The position numbers and the translations under genes were made by a program. 33,026 nt of DNA from a bacterium. Its GTDB lineage: Bacteria > Bdellovibrionota_C > UBA2361 > RFPC01. The stretch covers positions 1-33,026 of the forward strand of contig JAUIIO010000034.1 in the NCBI GenBank assembly GCA_030431715.1, written 5' to 3'. Positions 16,057-24,574 of this stretch are shown piece by piece. Below the pieces are notes generated by a model, which was given only the letters and a program-made list of their open reading frames with translations, did not search any database and was not told the origin of the DNA. The stretch's first letter is position 1, and each line of letters begins with the position of its first letter.

Positions 16057-16081
16057 GCCTGCTCTTAACTATCTGATTTAA

Positions 16082-16261
16082 CTACTCTTCGTTAAGGATT
16101 GAACTTGCTATTTTTTGAGAGTCTAGCTTGTACTTTCCTTCCTGAATCTCACCTTTAATCTGCTCAGAGCGTCTCAGCTTCTCTGATATCCACTTTAGAG
16201 TGAGAGATGTTAGGCCCCGTTTGCGACCCGGTTGACTCTTCTCGTTACTACTATCGCTCAT
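16082..16261 (-). CDS. FlgM-like anti-sigma factor, 59 residues
   Basis: Minus-strand bases 16261 to 16082 encode 59 residues starting MSDSSNEKSQPGRKRG. The C-terminal part (IKGEIQEGKYKLDSQKIASS, residues 35-54) matches the core of FlgM (PF04316), where an Ile-x-x-G-x-Y-x-(V/L)-(D/N)-x-x-x-(I)-A pattern forms the helices that hold the flagellar sigma factor (sigma-28, FliA). FlgM blocks late flagellar genes until the hook is built and the protein is exported. FlgM is usually 80-100 residues; this one lacks much of the disordered N-terminal half. A strong GGAGG lies 7 bases before the ATG. The kinase-receiver gene is next downstream on the same strand. A non-flagellar role with another sigma factor is possible. 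Confidence 0.62.
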   Translation of the reverse strand: MSDSSNEKSQPGRKRGLTSLTLKWISEKLRRSEQIKGEIQEGKYKLDSQKIASSILNEE

Positions 16262-16333
16262 ATATACCCCTCCGAGCTAAATATCCGTCATATAGCGTAT
16301 AACGACCGATAGCGCCCTTCTCTTAATGGTTGA

Positions 16334-16349
16334 GAGCGCTTTTGCGCTC
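16334..16349. repeat. Short GC-rich hairpin in the gap 16262-16524
   Basis: GAGCGC (16334-16339) and GCGCTC (16344-16349) are separated by TTTT. It lies between the divergent FlgM-like and secreted-protein genes and has no U-run on either side. Otherwise this 263-base gap shows only an A-rich stretch near 16397-16404, and no gene. Confidence 0.4.
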
Positions 16350-16524
16350 CATAATTTCAGTAAGTTAGCGTAGTACGCTTCTGCCAATCCTTATCAAAAA
16401 AAATACCTAAACATATGAAACACCATCCCTTTTCAGCACCATAAGATCTACAGACAGCCAGTGGGCGGTGTCAGAGCGGCACGCACACAACAGGTTTTAC
16501 AAATGCCCACAGGCGGAGTTTTAT

Positions 16525-18249
16525 ATGGTACACCACAAAATTTTACATAGCTTCTTCTTTGCGATTTTCACTCTAGCCCTGCCTTTTGCCAGTGCCTACG
16601 CCACTGATGTCAACGGAGATGGGAATACTGATATTTTTATTTATCGCCAATCTTCAAATGTCGTGCAGAGCTTTACTGCCACTGGAGAATATTTAAGCCA
16701 AGTTAGCGTACCTTCAGCAAATGTAAGTAGCCCTCCAATGCTATTTCCTGGTGTTAACAACAGAGCTCTCTCTGTTTACTCGCTCGTAACATCTGGAGCG
16801 AATCAAAGTGGGACACTTTACCGTTTTTCAAGTACAGGCCTCTCAGGAACACTCAACTTTGGTCCGATGGATGATAGTGTTCTGATGCTTTATGATATCG
16901 ATAACGATGGGAATACCGATTCTATACACGTCACCAAAAGTGGAGGGGTGAGTACTCGTCTCCGTGTTTTTGAACCAGGTGAACAGGAGATTGTGAAATC
17001 TATCAAGCGGCTTAAAAGACAGTCACGGGTATCACTTACTGCATTTAACGGCAATCCGTATGTTGTCGTATACACGGCTAAGAAAAAGAAGAAGCGTACG
17101 AGTGCGGTTCTTTATCCTCTCATGGATGGGAGTAAACAAACTTTTCGGGTCAACCGAAAAATCAAAAAGCAGATCTATCCACACCTGAGTGCATCTGGAT
17201 TGTCGTTTGGTCACTTTTCAGCTTTTAGCGAAAAGAAGAACGGGACGATCTCCAAATTTCAGCATCTAGACCTTTTTGCAAATAGAATTCGTACCTATAA
17301 CGTTGGTAATAGTACTGCGCTGATACCTGGATTCTTTACTTCAAGCGGGTCATCTCTGCAGATCTTCAACGTAGCAGGATCGGGGAAAGTTCTTGATCTG
17401 AGAAGTAATGCGAACCTCATAGGTGAACTTGATCTCGGAACACTTGGTAGTGACATTACGCCACCTCCAACACCAATTCCAGATCCGACGGCAACTCCAG
17501 TTTTTCCAACCCCCACACCTACTCCTAGATTTCCAACGCCTACCCCAACGCCAACACCAGTGATACCGACTCCAACACCGACTCCAACTCCGCAGTTTGG
17601 ATGTAATAATCAGTATCCGACAGCTTTGATTGCGCAGCTTCAAACTGCACACCAAGCGCAGAACACAACACTTATAAACTCGACACTGTCACAGATCAGT
17701 AGTCTTGGGCCGTGGTGCAATTCCACCTATCAACAGATTCAAACTGCCATAAATGCTATTTTCGGCAGAACAAGCGCCTTCACACGCAGCGCAGCAACAG
17801 TGAAAAATTCTGGTTCAGTTACTATTCTAACCTCGCCACTCGTATCCTTCTTCTCCGCTGGAGGAGGTAACGGTGGAGGTGGCAACACCGGTGGTGGTGG
17901 CAACACCGGTGATCCAAGCGATATCGGCTGTGACAACGAACAAGACGGAAGTGATGGTGCCGGAGGATTTGTTTTGAAGGACGGCGATCATGACGGAAAC
18001 CTCGTTATTCTCCTACCTGAAGATTTCTCAACAACCAATGTCTACATATATGACTTTAACGGTAACAAACTTCAGAAAATGCGCTATACCGGTCGTTCAA
18101 ACGGATTCCGTGAGACCTACCGCGGAGATAAGCCTTCAAGCCAGTATCCAAAGCAGCTTATCTTCAAGGCAGTTGTACAGCCTTTCGGTGCAACAAATGC
18201 GAGAAACGAGTGTTTTGTTATTGAGAATGCTCATATAAGAAACGACTGA
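16525..18249 (+). CDS. Secreted multidomain protein with FG-GAP/VCBS-like start and Pro-Thr and Gly-rich linkers
   Basis: I chose the ATG at 16525 over an upstream GTG at 16468, because GGAG lies 7 bases before it and a clean signal peptide follows (KILHSFFFAIFTLALPFASAYA, cleaved near residue 26). The mature N-terminus is DVNGDGNTDIFIYR, a calcium-binding, FG-GAP/VCBS-like repeat; a second copy, DIDNDGNTDSIHV, comes about 115 residues later. This region is probably an incomplete propeller. A linker made of PTPTP units (about residues 315-360) leads to a helical region with paired cysteines, then a Gly-Asn-Thr linker (GGGNTGGGGNTG), and a C-terminal domain of about 100 residues with three cysteines (in DIGCDNEQ and NECFVIEN plus the linker-adjacent region). 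It is probably cell-surface or extracellular. The substrate is unknown. It is followed by the propeller gene at 18288. Confidence 0.78.
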   Translation: MVHHKILHSFFFAIFTLALPFASAYATDVNGDGNTDIFIYRQSSNVVQSFTATGEYLSQVSVPSANVSSPPMLFPGVNNRALSVYSLVTSGANQSGTLYRFSSTGLSGTLNFGPMDDSVLMLYDIDNDGNTDSIHVTKSGGVSTRLRVFEPGEQEIVKSIKRLKRQSRVSLTAFNGNPYVVVYTAKKKKKRTSAVLYPLMDGSKQTFRVNRKIKKQIYPHLSASGLSFGHFSAFSEKKNGTISKFQHLDLFANRIRTYNVGNSTALIPGFFTSSGSSLQIFNVAGSGKVLDLRSNANLIGELDLGTLGSDITPPPTPIPDPTATPVFPTPTPTPRFPTPTPTPTPVIPTPTPTPTPQFGCNNQYPTALIAQLQTAHQAQNTTLINSTLSQISSLGPWCNSTYQQIQTAINAIFGRTSAFTRSAATVKNSGSVTILTSPLVSFFSAGGGNGGGGNTGGGGNTGDPSDIGCDNEQDGSDGAGGFVLKDGDHDGNLVILLPEDFSTTNVYIYDFNGNKLQKMRYTGRSNGFRETYRGDKPSSQYPKQLIFKAVVQPFGATNARNECFVIENAHIRND

Positions 18250-18263
18250 TTCTCGACAATATC

Positions 18264-18292
18264 ATCACGGCGTAGTACACCTATGCCGTGAT
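18264..18292. promoter_or_regulatory. Inverted repeat covering the GTG start of the sulfotransferase-like gene
   Basis: ATCACGGC (18264-18271) and GCCGTGAT (18285-18292) are perfect inverted repeats with a 13-base spacer. The right arm contains the GTG start codon of the next gene, so the mRNA hairpin would bury the start. It might instead be the weak terminator of the secreted-protein gene that ends at 18249; no U-run follows. Confidence 0.42.
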
Positions 18293-19523
18293 AGATAGAG
18301 CCCATAAAAATTTCATACAACTCGTCGTTTTACTCCTTATCTCTGTGGGAGCTTACGTAGCTCTTAAGCAATCCGACAGAGCGCCGACACAACCTGCTCA
18401 TGAATCAACTCAAGACATTGAAGTACAAGGCATCAACAAGGACTTTCAGGGCAAACTCCTGAAGTCTACCGAGGGAGCCTTCTCCGAAGGATATATACTC
18501 TACCCTGTTGTTGGTACCGCGCAGGTACTCTTACTGGACATGAAGGGAAAAGTACGTCACCTCTGGAACGTGGACGCTCAGCGGGCACGCCTACTGCCTA
18601 ACGGCAATCTCCTTGTAGTACACGGAACAAAGTGGGGGGCAAACGTTGAACCTTGGAAAACCTTAAAATTTCATGTACGTGAGTATAGCTGGGAAGGCGA
18701 TATCGTATGGGATTACAAGGCACCGGGCCGTGTCCATCATGACATCGCTCTTCTTGAGAATAACAACCTTATGTTTCCATACAGGACGGTACTCTCAGAG
18801 GAGAAAAAATCAACTCTCACCGACCCAAAACGTAGAAATGCCGCCTCTATAAGAACCGATCGAATCATTGAGGTAAACCGCGATAAAAAGATTGTATGGG
18901 AATGGGTTGCCGAAGATCATCTGGATGTTAATTCGTGTGGTAAGCCTTCCTGTGACGAGGAGAATCCAGCAGATTGGAGTCATATCAATACCGTTTCAAT
19001 TATCCCTCCCAATAAATGGTTTAGCTCAGGTGATACCCGTTTTCGACCAGGAAACGTGTTAACACTCTTTCGCAACTGGTGGACCGCGATGATTGTCGAT
19101 AAGGAGAACGGCGAAGTGGTGTGGTCTTATACTGGCGATTACAAGGGGGGCCTAAGTGGTGGACACGAAGCCTCAATGATTGAGAATAATTTTCCCGGAG
19201 CGGGAAATATTCTCGTCTTTGATAATGGCCGTGTGCTTCACAAAGGAGAGTCCTATGTTCTAGAAATCAATCCAACCACAAAAAAGCTTGATTTCATCTA
19301 TGACAACGGAAAAGACTTCTTTTCGAACTCAGCCGGATCGGTTGCAAGACTACGTGATGGAAACACATTTATATCTGAAGACTTAAAGGGGCGTATTTTT
19401 GAGATAAACTCGAAGAAAGAGACTGTCTGGGAATATAAAGGAAATTTAAGAATCGCGAGAGCTAAAAAGTACGAGCCTGATCATTGCCCGCAACTTGCTT
19501 CGCTCTCTAATGAAGCTCATTAA
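18288..19523 (+). CDS. Arylsulfotransferase-like beta-propeller protein, membrane-anchored
   Basis: After a short cytoplasmic start, a hydrophobic segment (about residues 10-26) acts as a signal anchor. The remaining ~380 residues form a propeller with repeated WxYxG-type blades and PNGN/RDGN turns (LLPNGNLLV, RLRDGNTFISED). The layout fits the arylsulfotransferase families (PF05935/PF14269): HHDIALLENNNL (150-161), DWSHINTVSIIP (229-240) and GGHEASMIEN (291-300) supply the conserved histidines, and the last Trp-rich blade WEYKG ends the fold. Characterised members move sulfate between phenols, but many bacterial relatives are untested. The start is GTG at 18288 without a good ribosome-binding site; it sits inside an inverted repeat. 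The last four bases overlap the convergent gene. Confidence 0.8.
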   Translation: MIDRAHKNFIQLVVLLLISVGAYVALKQSDRAPTQPAHESTQDIEVQGINKDFQGKLLKSTEGAFSEGYILYPVVGTAQVLLLDMKGKVRHLWNVDAQRARLLPNGNLLVVHGTKWGANVEPWKTLKFHVREYSWEGDIVWDYKAPGRVHHDIALLENNNLMFPYRTVLSEEKKSTLTDPKRRNAASIRTDRIIEVNRDKKIVWEWVAEDHLDVNSCGKPSCDEENPADWSHINTVSIIPPNKWFSSGDTRFRPGNVLTLFRNWWTAMIVDKENGEVVWSYTGDYKGGLSGGHEASMIENNFPGAGNILVFDNGRVLHKGESYVLEINPTTKKLDFIYDNGKDFFSNSAGSVARLRDGNTFISEDLKGRIFEINSKKETVWEYKGNLRIARAKKYEPDHCPQLASLSNEAH

Positions 19524-20458
19524 ACTGCAACCTGCGCATCTCCCAAGTGCGCTCGTTCAAATTCATAATTTGACGATATAACCTGCACGGCCGCAACAGA
19601 CTCTTCAGCATCGAATCCACTCTCTGCAAGCTGTTTCTTTCTGAGACCAAGTCTGAGCTCTTCACTCTCAGCAGTTCCAGCAGTAAGCTCTGTCGCGAGA
19701 TCGAGAAACGAAAGGTCGTGGAAGCCGTTTCTAAGAAGATCTATTCTGTGTGCTGTAGTCTCGTAGGATTGCCCGCGTTCATAAGGCACCTCAATATCAA
19801 TTTTAGCGACTGGGGCATCTGCTGGATGGAGCATGTGCTGCTCATCTCCTTCAGAGTAAAAATTACCGTATCCAATGATCGTATCAACTTCAGCCTTAAT
19901 GGCAACACCATCATCAAGCTGTCCATTAAAGATCTCTCTCTTAAAGTATGCACTTACAACGGCATCGTCTGAATCGTGAGGTATCATCTCTAAAAATGAA
20001 AAGTACTGCGCCTCACTAATAACGATACCAAGTTCCTCAGAGGCAGAGCATGGCATGCTAGGAAGATCTAACTTGGCCTGAACATAGAATTTTTTCTCTG
20101 ATGTTTCCGGATCAAATGTCATCCGAAGACGAGGCTTGCCGTAGTGGTCGAGCATATCCAGAAGACTCCTGTCATGAGCAACAACCGCTTGCTCCCTGAT
20201 AAAATCCTGAACAAGTTCTACCTGATCCATCGATTTGAAATAGGTATTTAAGACGTAAATGGTGCGATCTGGCGTACTAGGGATTGCAGCAACAGGAAGA
20301 CCAAAAGTAAGCTCTAACTCTCCTTCAACGACAGGGAGAGAGAGGGACTCAGTTGCATGAGGCTCAGTAACCGAGACCTCAACAGATCGATCCTCAGTTA
20401 GAAGATCTATTGCAATATCAGATAATTGCACTTCTGAATCAACGTGTACGACTTCCAT
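19520..20458 (-). CDS. Acidic hypothetical protein, 312 residues
   Basis: The protein is strongly acidic, soluble and without a signal peptide. Alternating strands around VEGELELTFGLP, KPRLRMTFDPETSEKKFYVQAKLD, GIVISEAQYFSFLEMI and VAKIDIEVPYE recall the CYTH/triphosphate-tunnel pattern of alternating charged strands, but the ExExK signature at the start is not clean (ELELT), so I do not assign it. A C-terminal helix follows. It converges on the sulfotransferase-like gene with a 4-base overlap. The 196-base gap to nfeD holds no clear gene. Its start at 20458 has no strong Shine-Dalgarno site. Confidence 0.7.
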   Translation of the reverse strand: MEVVHVDSEVQLSDIAIDLLTEDRSVEVSVTEPHATESLSLPVVEGELELTFGLPVAAIPSTPDRTIYVLNTYFKSMDQVELVQDFIREQAVVAHDRSLLDMLDHYGKPRLRMTFDPETSEKKFYVQAKLDLPSMPCSASEELGIVISEAQYFSFLEMIPHDSDDAVVSAYFKREIFNGQLDDGVAIKAEVDTIIGYGNFYSEGDEQHMLHPADAPVAKIDIEVPYERGQSYETTAHRIDLLRNGFHDLSFLDLATELTAGTAESEELRLGLRKKQLAESGFDAEESVAAVQVISSNYEFERAHLGDAQVAV

Positions 20459-20654
20459 ACGAAGATACTATTATGGATGGCCAAAGCTTACATCCCCATT
20501 AACCACAACTCATAAATTTCTAACACGATGCTCAGCACTCCCTTACAAAAACTCCGTTTGTTCCTCAAAAGTATGTTACTTATCTACAATTACGGTTATG
20601 CAACCTCGAGTACTTACCGATATACTCCGAGATAATGCGTAAGGAGTGTTACAA

Positions 20655-21095
20655 ATGATCTGGTGGACCTGGGCTATAATAGGACTATTTCTTTTTGCGA
20701 TTGAGGCTGCTGGACTTGGTGGACTCTTTTTAGTTTTCTTTGGAGTTGGCGCTGTTGCTGTGTCGCTTCTTTCATATCTTGGACTCGCCGAGCACCAGGG
20801 AGTTCAGTGGTTACTCTTCGGGGTTATTTCTTTCCTATCAATGTTTCTCTTCCGTTCACACATCGTTAAATCGGACGCACATACCCCGTCGGGCAAAGAC
20901 TTTGACAGAGATTCAATGATTGGAACTATCGCCATAGTAAATGAGGATATTCCAGCAGGTGGTGAAGGAAGCGTATCCATTCGCGGAGCGGCTTGGTCTG
21001 CGGTAAATAGAGACGACATACCACTACCCAGTGGTACTCGATGTAAAGTTATCGATTTGGATGGATTAACTGTAGGGATTAAAAAAGAGGGATAA
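20655..21095 (+). CDS. NfeD-family membrane protein
   Basis: The 146-residue protein has two hydrophobic stretches near residues 5-40 and 50-67 and a C-terminal OB-fold domain (SMIGTIAIVNEDI, GGEGSVSIRGAAWSA, GTRCKVIDLDGLTVGI), the complete layout of short NfeD proteins (PF01957). NfeD partners an SPFH protein in membrane microdomains and protein quality control. AAGGAG eight bases before the ATG at 20655 selects this start over a GTG at 20646. The downstream SPFH gene begins one base after the stop codon, so they form a tightly coupled operon. Nothing is missing compared with family members. Confidence 0.93.
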   Translation: MIWWTWAIIGLFLFAIEAAGLGGLFLVFFGVGAVAVSLLSYLGLAEHQGVQWLLFGVISFLSMFLFRSHIVKSDAHTPSGKDFDRDSMIGTIAIVNEDIPAGGEGSVSIRGAAWSAVNRDDIPLPSGTRCKVIDLDGLTVGIKKEG

Positions 21096-21096
21096 T

Positions 21097-22062
21097 ATGA
21101 CTGCTACTGTATTTGTAACAATCTTTTTTGCAGTACTCGCGATCGTTGTCATTGTAAAGACAGCCGTAGTTGTACCGCAACAAAATGCCTATGTTGTTGA
21201 ACGACTCGGAAAATACCAAGGAACACTCGGAGCAGGCTTTCATATCTTACTGCCCTTCTTAGATCGCATCGCATACAAACATTCTCTAAAAGAGCTCGCT
21301 GTCGATATCCCTGAGCAGGTCTGTATTACAAGGGATAACGTCCAAGTTGGTGTAGACGGGGTTATCTACATGAAAATCCTCGACGCTGAAAGAGCTTCTT
21401 ATGGAATCGACGACTACTACTTCGCCATATCTCAATTAGCTCAAACGACTCTTCGTAGTGAAATTGGAAAAATCGAACTTGATAAAACATTTGAAGAACG
21501 AAACGCTATCAATGCCAAGGTCGTGAGCGAACTTGATAAAGCAACAGATGCTTGGGGCATTAAAGTCTTTCGCTACGAGATTAAGAACATTAATCCTCCG
21601 CACGACGTCCTCGCCGCGATGGAAAAGCAGATGCGAGCTGAGCGTGAAAAGCGCGCAGTCATTCTCACCTCTGAAGGTGCCCGAGATGCGGCTATTAACA
21701 ATGCCGAAGGGGACAAACAAAAAACTATCAAACTTTCTGAAGCTGATAAGCAAAAACAGATTAACGAAGCAGAAGGACAGGCAAGTGCAATCCTAGCTGT
21801 CGCTCAGGCAACTGCTGAAGGAATTCAGAAAATCGCTCTTGCGGTATCTCAACCGGGAGGACATGAAGCAGTTCAGCTACGTGTTGCTGAAAAGTACATC
21901 AAAGAATTTGGTGAGCTGGCGAAAACTACCAATACAACAATTATTCCTGCAAGCCTTACTGACGCTGCGGGTATGGTTGCTACCGCTATGGAGATCGTAA
22001 AGAAGAAGAATCCATCAAGCACAGACGGTGGCCCCCTGTCATCAGACGTTAAGAGCTGGTAA
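21097..22062 (+). CDS. SPFH/band 7 family protein, QmcA/paraslipin type
   Basis: An N-terminal membrane anchor (residues 1-25) is followed by the SPFH domain: PQQNAYVVERLGKYQGTLGAGFHILLPF and DGVIYMKILDAERASYGIDDYY, then LRSEIGKIELDKTFEERNAIN. A long Ala/Glu-rich helical region (AEREKRA to AVAQATAEG, about residues 180-255) drives oligomer assembly. The length (321) and pairing with NfeD match E. coli QmcA/stomatin-like proteins of the inner membrane. A GAGG site precedes the ATG. The 3' end overlaps the convergent GT87-like gene by 14 bases. Its function is membrane-microdomain scaffolding and possible protease partnering, as known for the family. Confidence 0.95.
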   Translation: MTATVFVTIFFAVLAIVVIVKTAVVVPQQNAYVVERLGKYQGTLGAGFHILLPFLDRIAYKHSLKELAVDIPEQVCITRDNVQVGVDGVIYMKILDAERASYGIDDYYFAISQLAQTTLRSEIGKIELDKTFEERNAINAKVVSELDKATDAWGIKVFRYEIKNINPPHDVLAAMEKQMRAEREKRAVILTSEGARDAAINNAEGDKQKTIKLSEADKQKQINEAEGQASAILAVAQATAEGIQKIALAVSQPGGHEAVQLRVAEKYIKEFGELAKTTNTTIIPASLTDAAGMVATAMEIVKKKNPSSTDGGPLSSDVKSW

Positions 22063-23251
22063 TCGTCTTACTTTCTCGCACGTAGAGCACATAGAGAAAC
22101 AAAAGTATCAGCGCGAAGATAAAGTAATACGATACGGCACTCGGTGCGCGTAGGAAAAAGAGTGCTGCGCTGATAACACATGCTCCGAAGTAAAAGTTTA
22201 CATGTTTATCAGAAGCTCTCTTTAGAAAAAGTAGCACCGCAGGTAAGCAGATACTCAAATCGTAATAGAGCGTTTGTGGGGACAAGATTACTGCCACAAA
22301 TCCAAGCGAAGTCATAGTTACAAGACTGCGAATTAGACTATGCTTTTGAAAATAGGACCTATATAAAAGTGTGGCAAAGAAGACGGCCGCTAAGATCGCG
22401 GACAGCAGATAGCCTGTTTGAGCTTCTCTGACAAAAGAGTACCAACCTCCTGTTAGAGAGACCATTTGGTGAGAGTTAATAACAAAATTCTTATCTCCAA
22501 AACTTGAGGCGAACGTGTACCATGCTATAGGCCATCTCATTCCCATATCGATAGCTGCTATACCATACAAACACGCTGCTGTTACTAATGCCGGAAGTAG
22601 AGAGCGAAAGTTTCTCGTAACAAAAAGATAGGTAAAAAAGAAAACTCCGTACTGAGGTTTATAGAGAAAGAGACCACAGGCAATACCTGCTGCTAGATCA
22701 CCACGCGCCGTTCCTCTTTTAAGGCCAGAGAGAAACACCGAAAAGAGCAACATACTTAGGCCGCTATTCTGTGTACCAACAATCGATGTCAGAAGAGGTG
22801 GGAAAAGAAATAGGAAAAAAATATGGTCACATCCAAAACGATCCGGGAAACTTTTTTTAAGTAGAAGCCCGGCACCTAAAACGCAAAAAAACTGAAAAAA
22901 CATAAATACGATCTGTGCACCCCCCGGAGAAAGCCATGCGAGAGGTACGAGCATTCGAGCCACATAAGGCGGATAAGCAAAGATATAGAAATCTTCCCTA
23001 AAGTCTTCCCAATATCTCCCCTCGACCTCTCGTTGATAATGGAGATCGTAAAGCTTCTGAGAATCGCCCTCAGATAAGATTACTGCCGGGGCATAAAATC
23101 CCGGAAAGTCCCCGTGTCGGAGCATTGGGCTGTCTTGCCCGGTGGTAAGCGCAAAAGTAAGAGAGAGGAAGAAGGCGATAAAAATAGCGACTAGAAAACG
23201 CTTTAGTCGTCCCTCGTTCCAGAAAAGACGTTGCTGAGACAACTCACTCAT
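22049..23251 (-). CDS. GT87-like (DUF2029) integral membrane glycosyltransferase
   Basis: About ten membrane segments fill the 400 residues. The first periplasmic loop has the family pattern: MLRHGDFPGFYAPAVILSEGD then QKLYDLHYQREVEG, with FAYPPYVARMLVPLAWL after it. GTQNSGLSMLLFSVFLSGL and GLFLYKPQYGVFFF are the later GQ-N and KPQ blocks, both typical of GT87. Characterised relatives transfer mannose from polyprenyl-phosphate-mannose in the periplasm. The start codon overlaps the stop of the GT9 gene by one base (TGATG), so the two are translationally coupled and probably act in the same glycan pathway. It converges on the SPFH gene, with a 14-base overlap. Confidence 0.88.
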   Translation of the reverse strand: MSELSQQRLFWNEGRLKRFLVAIFIAFFLSLTFALTTGQDSPMLRHGDFPGFYAPAVILSEGDSQKLYDLHYQREVEGRYWEDFREDFYIFAYPPYVARMLVPLAWLSPGGAQIVFMFFQFFCVLGAGLLLKKSFPDRFGCDHIFFLFLFPPLLTSIVGTQNSGLSMLLFSVFLSGLKRGTARGDLAAGIACGLFLYKPQYGVFFFTYLFVTRNFRSLLPALVTAACLYGIAAIDMGMRWPIAWYTFASSFGDKNFVINSHQMVSLTGGWYSFVREAQTGYLLSAILAAVFFATLLYRSYFQKHSLIRSLVTMTSLGFVAVILSPQTLYYDLSICLPAVLLFLKRASDKHVNFYFGACVISAALFFLRAPSAVSYYFIFALILLFLYVLYVRESKTITSS

Positions 23252-24480
23252 CAGGAGCGGCTCCCGAGCACATCGTGCATCTCTTTAAGAACAAACTCTG
23301 GTGAAATCATCTGCATACAGACATTAGATCTACACGATGAGTGTCGGTGATTGGCTGCTGTGTAACAGGGACTACAAGCAAGTCCAGCATAGCCGGTTAC
23401 AATGTTCTTTCCGAGAGGGCGATATCGATGAGGACTCTCCGGACCAAAGAGCACTACAGCCGGGGTATTCGTGAGTGATACAAGATGTCCCGGTCCACTA
23501 TCCGTTGTGAGAAAGATCGAAGCCATCGCTAGAAGCTCAGTAAGCTCATAGAGATCTTTTGTTAGCCCACAGAAGTTTACAAATCGCCGAACATCGACTT
23601 GCTGCTCGAGTTGCTGTGCATACTGCACAGAGCTCTTCATGCCACAAACAAGAAAACAAAGATCTTCATACGTTTCTTCTAGCTCTTGAATAACACGACT
23701 GTAATGCGTTAGTGGCCATCCCCGCAGGGGTAACTGCCCTGGATCAGGATTAAGTATTACAAGACGAAATGAGGCAAGCTCTTCCCCCAGAAGACCTTCC
23801 ACCTGCGCACGCAAATGCTCTGCTCGCCCGGAATCACATTCAAAATCAGGAACAGATCCTAGGGGAAGTGGAACAAGCTCCTCTTTGGGCCATGGTTTTT
23901 CCTGCCGCTCGGAGAAAAAGATATCTGCAAGATGAATAAAATTCTGGGCGATATGAGCAAAGGGGTTATACCAGACCGGATGAGTCAGAAGACTACCTCG
24001 GTAAAGCCCCTCCTCGGTATAGTTGCTAAAACCGGCTCTCATGCGTGCACCACTTAAATAGCTCACCAAAGATGTGAATCTTGAAAAGAGCTCAAGATCA
24101 ATCACCGCATCTATTCGAAGTTTTCGTAGAGTAAAAAGCATCTGAGCTGTACTTTTCACAAAGGAAGCAAATGTTGAGTCATCAAGGGTTAGTATATTTT
24201 GTGAGGGTAAAAGATTTAGTAACTCAACGCTCTGTGCATTACTTTTAAAGATCAAGAAATAAACACTATGAGCATCACCAGTACGTTCAATCGTTCTTTT
24301 AAGCGCCGAGTAGGCAAGAAATGCACTCCCCATCTCACTGAGCTCAATGAAAAGTACTTTCTTTGGGGTTTCCTTGCTCACCGTTCTAAAAAGAGAGCAG
24401 ATACGGTCAACGACTGACATCACAGCGCAAAGCGGCACCCCCGCCCAGTAGTCGACTATTTGTGTAAAACGTACATTCAT
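23251..24480 (-). CDS. Glycosyltransferase family 9 (heptosyltransferase-like)
   Basis: The 409-residue protein matches GT9 (PF01075, WaaC/WaaF type). The N-terminal strand VLFIELSEMGSAFLAYSALKR is at 42-62; the second domain has LVILNPDPGQLPLRGWP, the donor-binding TTDSGPGHLVSLTNTPAVVLFGP and an RPLG. A Cys cluster (CSPCYTAANHRHSSCRSNVC) near the C-terminus is common in the family. GT9 enzymes add heptose to lipopolysaccharide core in the cytoplasm. The usual Asp in the N-terminal GD motif is Ser here (EMGS), so the acceptor or mechanism may differ. The first ~40 residues are an extension with a weak hydrophobic stretch. It is the first gene of a two-gene operon with the GT87-like enzyme. 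Confidence 0.9.
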   Translation of the reverse strand: MNVRFTQIVDYWAGVPLCAVMSVVDRICSLFRTVSKETPKKVLFIELSEMGSAFLAYSALKRTIERTGDAHSVYFLIFKSNAQSVELLNLLPSQNILTLDDSTFASFVKSTAQMLFTLRKLRIDAVIDLELFSRFTSLVSYLSGARMRAGFSNYTEEGLYRGSLLTHPVWYNPFAHIAQNFIHLADIFFSERQEKPWPKEELVPLPLGSVPDFECDSGRAEHLRAQVEGLLGEELASFRLVILNPDPGQLPLRGWPLTHYSRVIQELEETYEDLCFLVCGMKSSVQYAQQLEQQVDVRRFVNFCGLTKDLYELTELLAMASIFLTTDSGPGHLVSLTNTPAVVLFGPESPHRYRPLGKNIVTGYAGLACSPCYTAANHRHSSCRSNVCMQMISPEFVLKEMHDVLGSRS

Positions 24481-24574
24481 CTATTAAGCTATGTGCTCAC
24501 GCACACCCAATTCTTCTCTCTCTTTCGGATTGCAGCTTTTGCAGATCTCGCGGGGTAGTATAGTATACCTTCTT

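Noticed and set aside
15951..16081. Cyclic-di-GMP or cobalamin riboswitch
   Set aside because: The leader is structured but lacks the conserved core bases of either class as I know them.
16468..16524. GTG start for the secreted protein
   Set aside because: The ATG at 16525 has GGAG at the right distance and begins a clean signal peptide.
17350..17655. Antisense open frame rich in Trp, Cys and Arg
   Set aside because: It is the reverse reading of the Pro-Thr repeat linker of the secreted protein; the composition is an artefact of the repeat.
24491..24574. Upstream start for the membrane gene at 24575
   Set aside because: There is no ribosome-binding site, the extra residues precede the first helix without a role, and the divergent promoter region would shrink to 10 bases.
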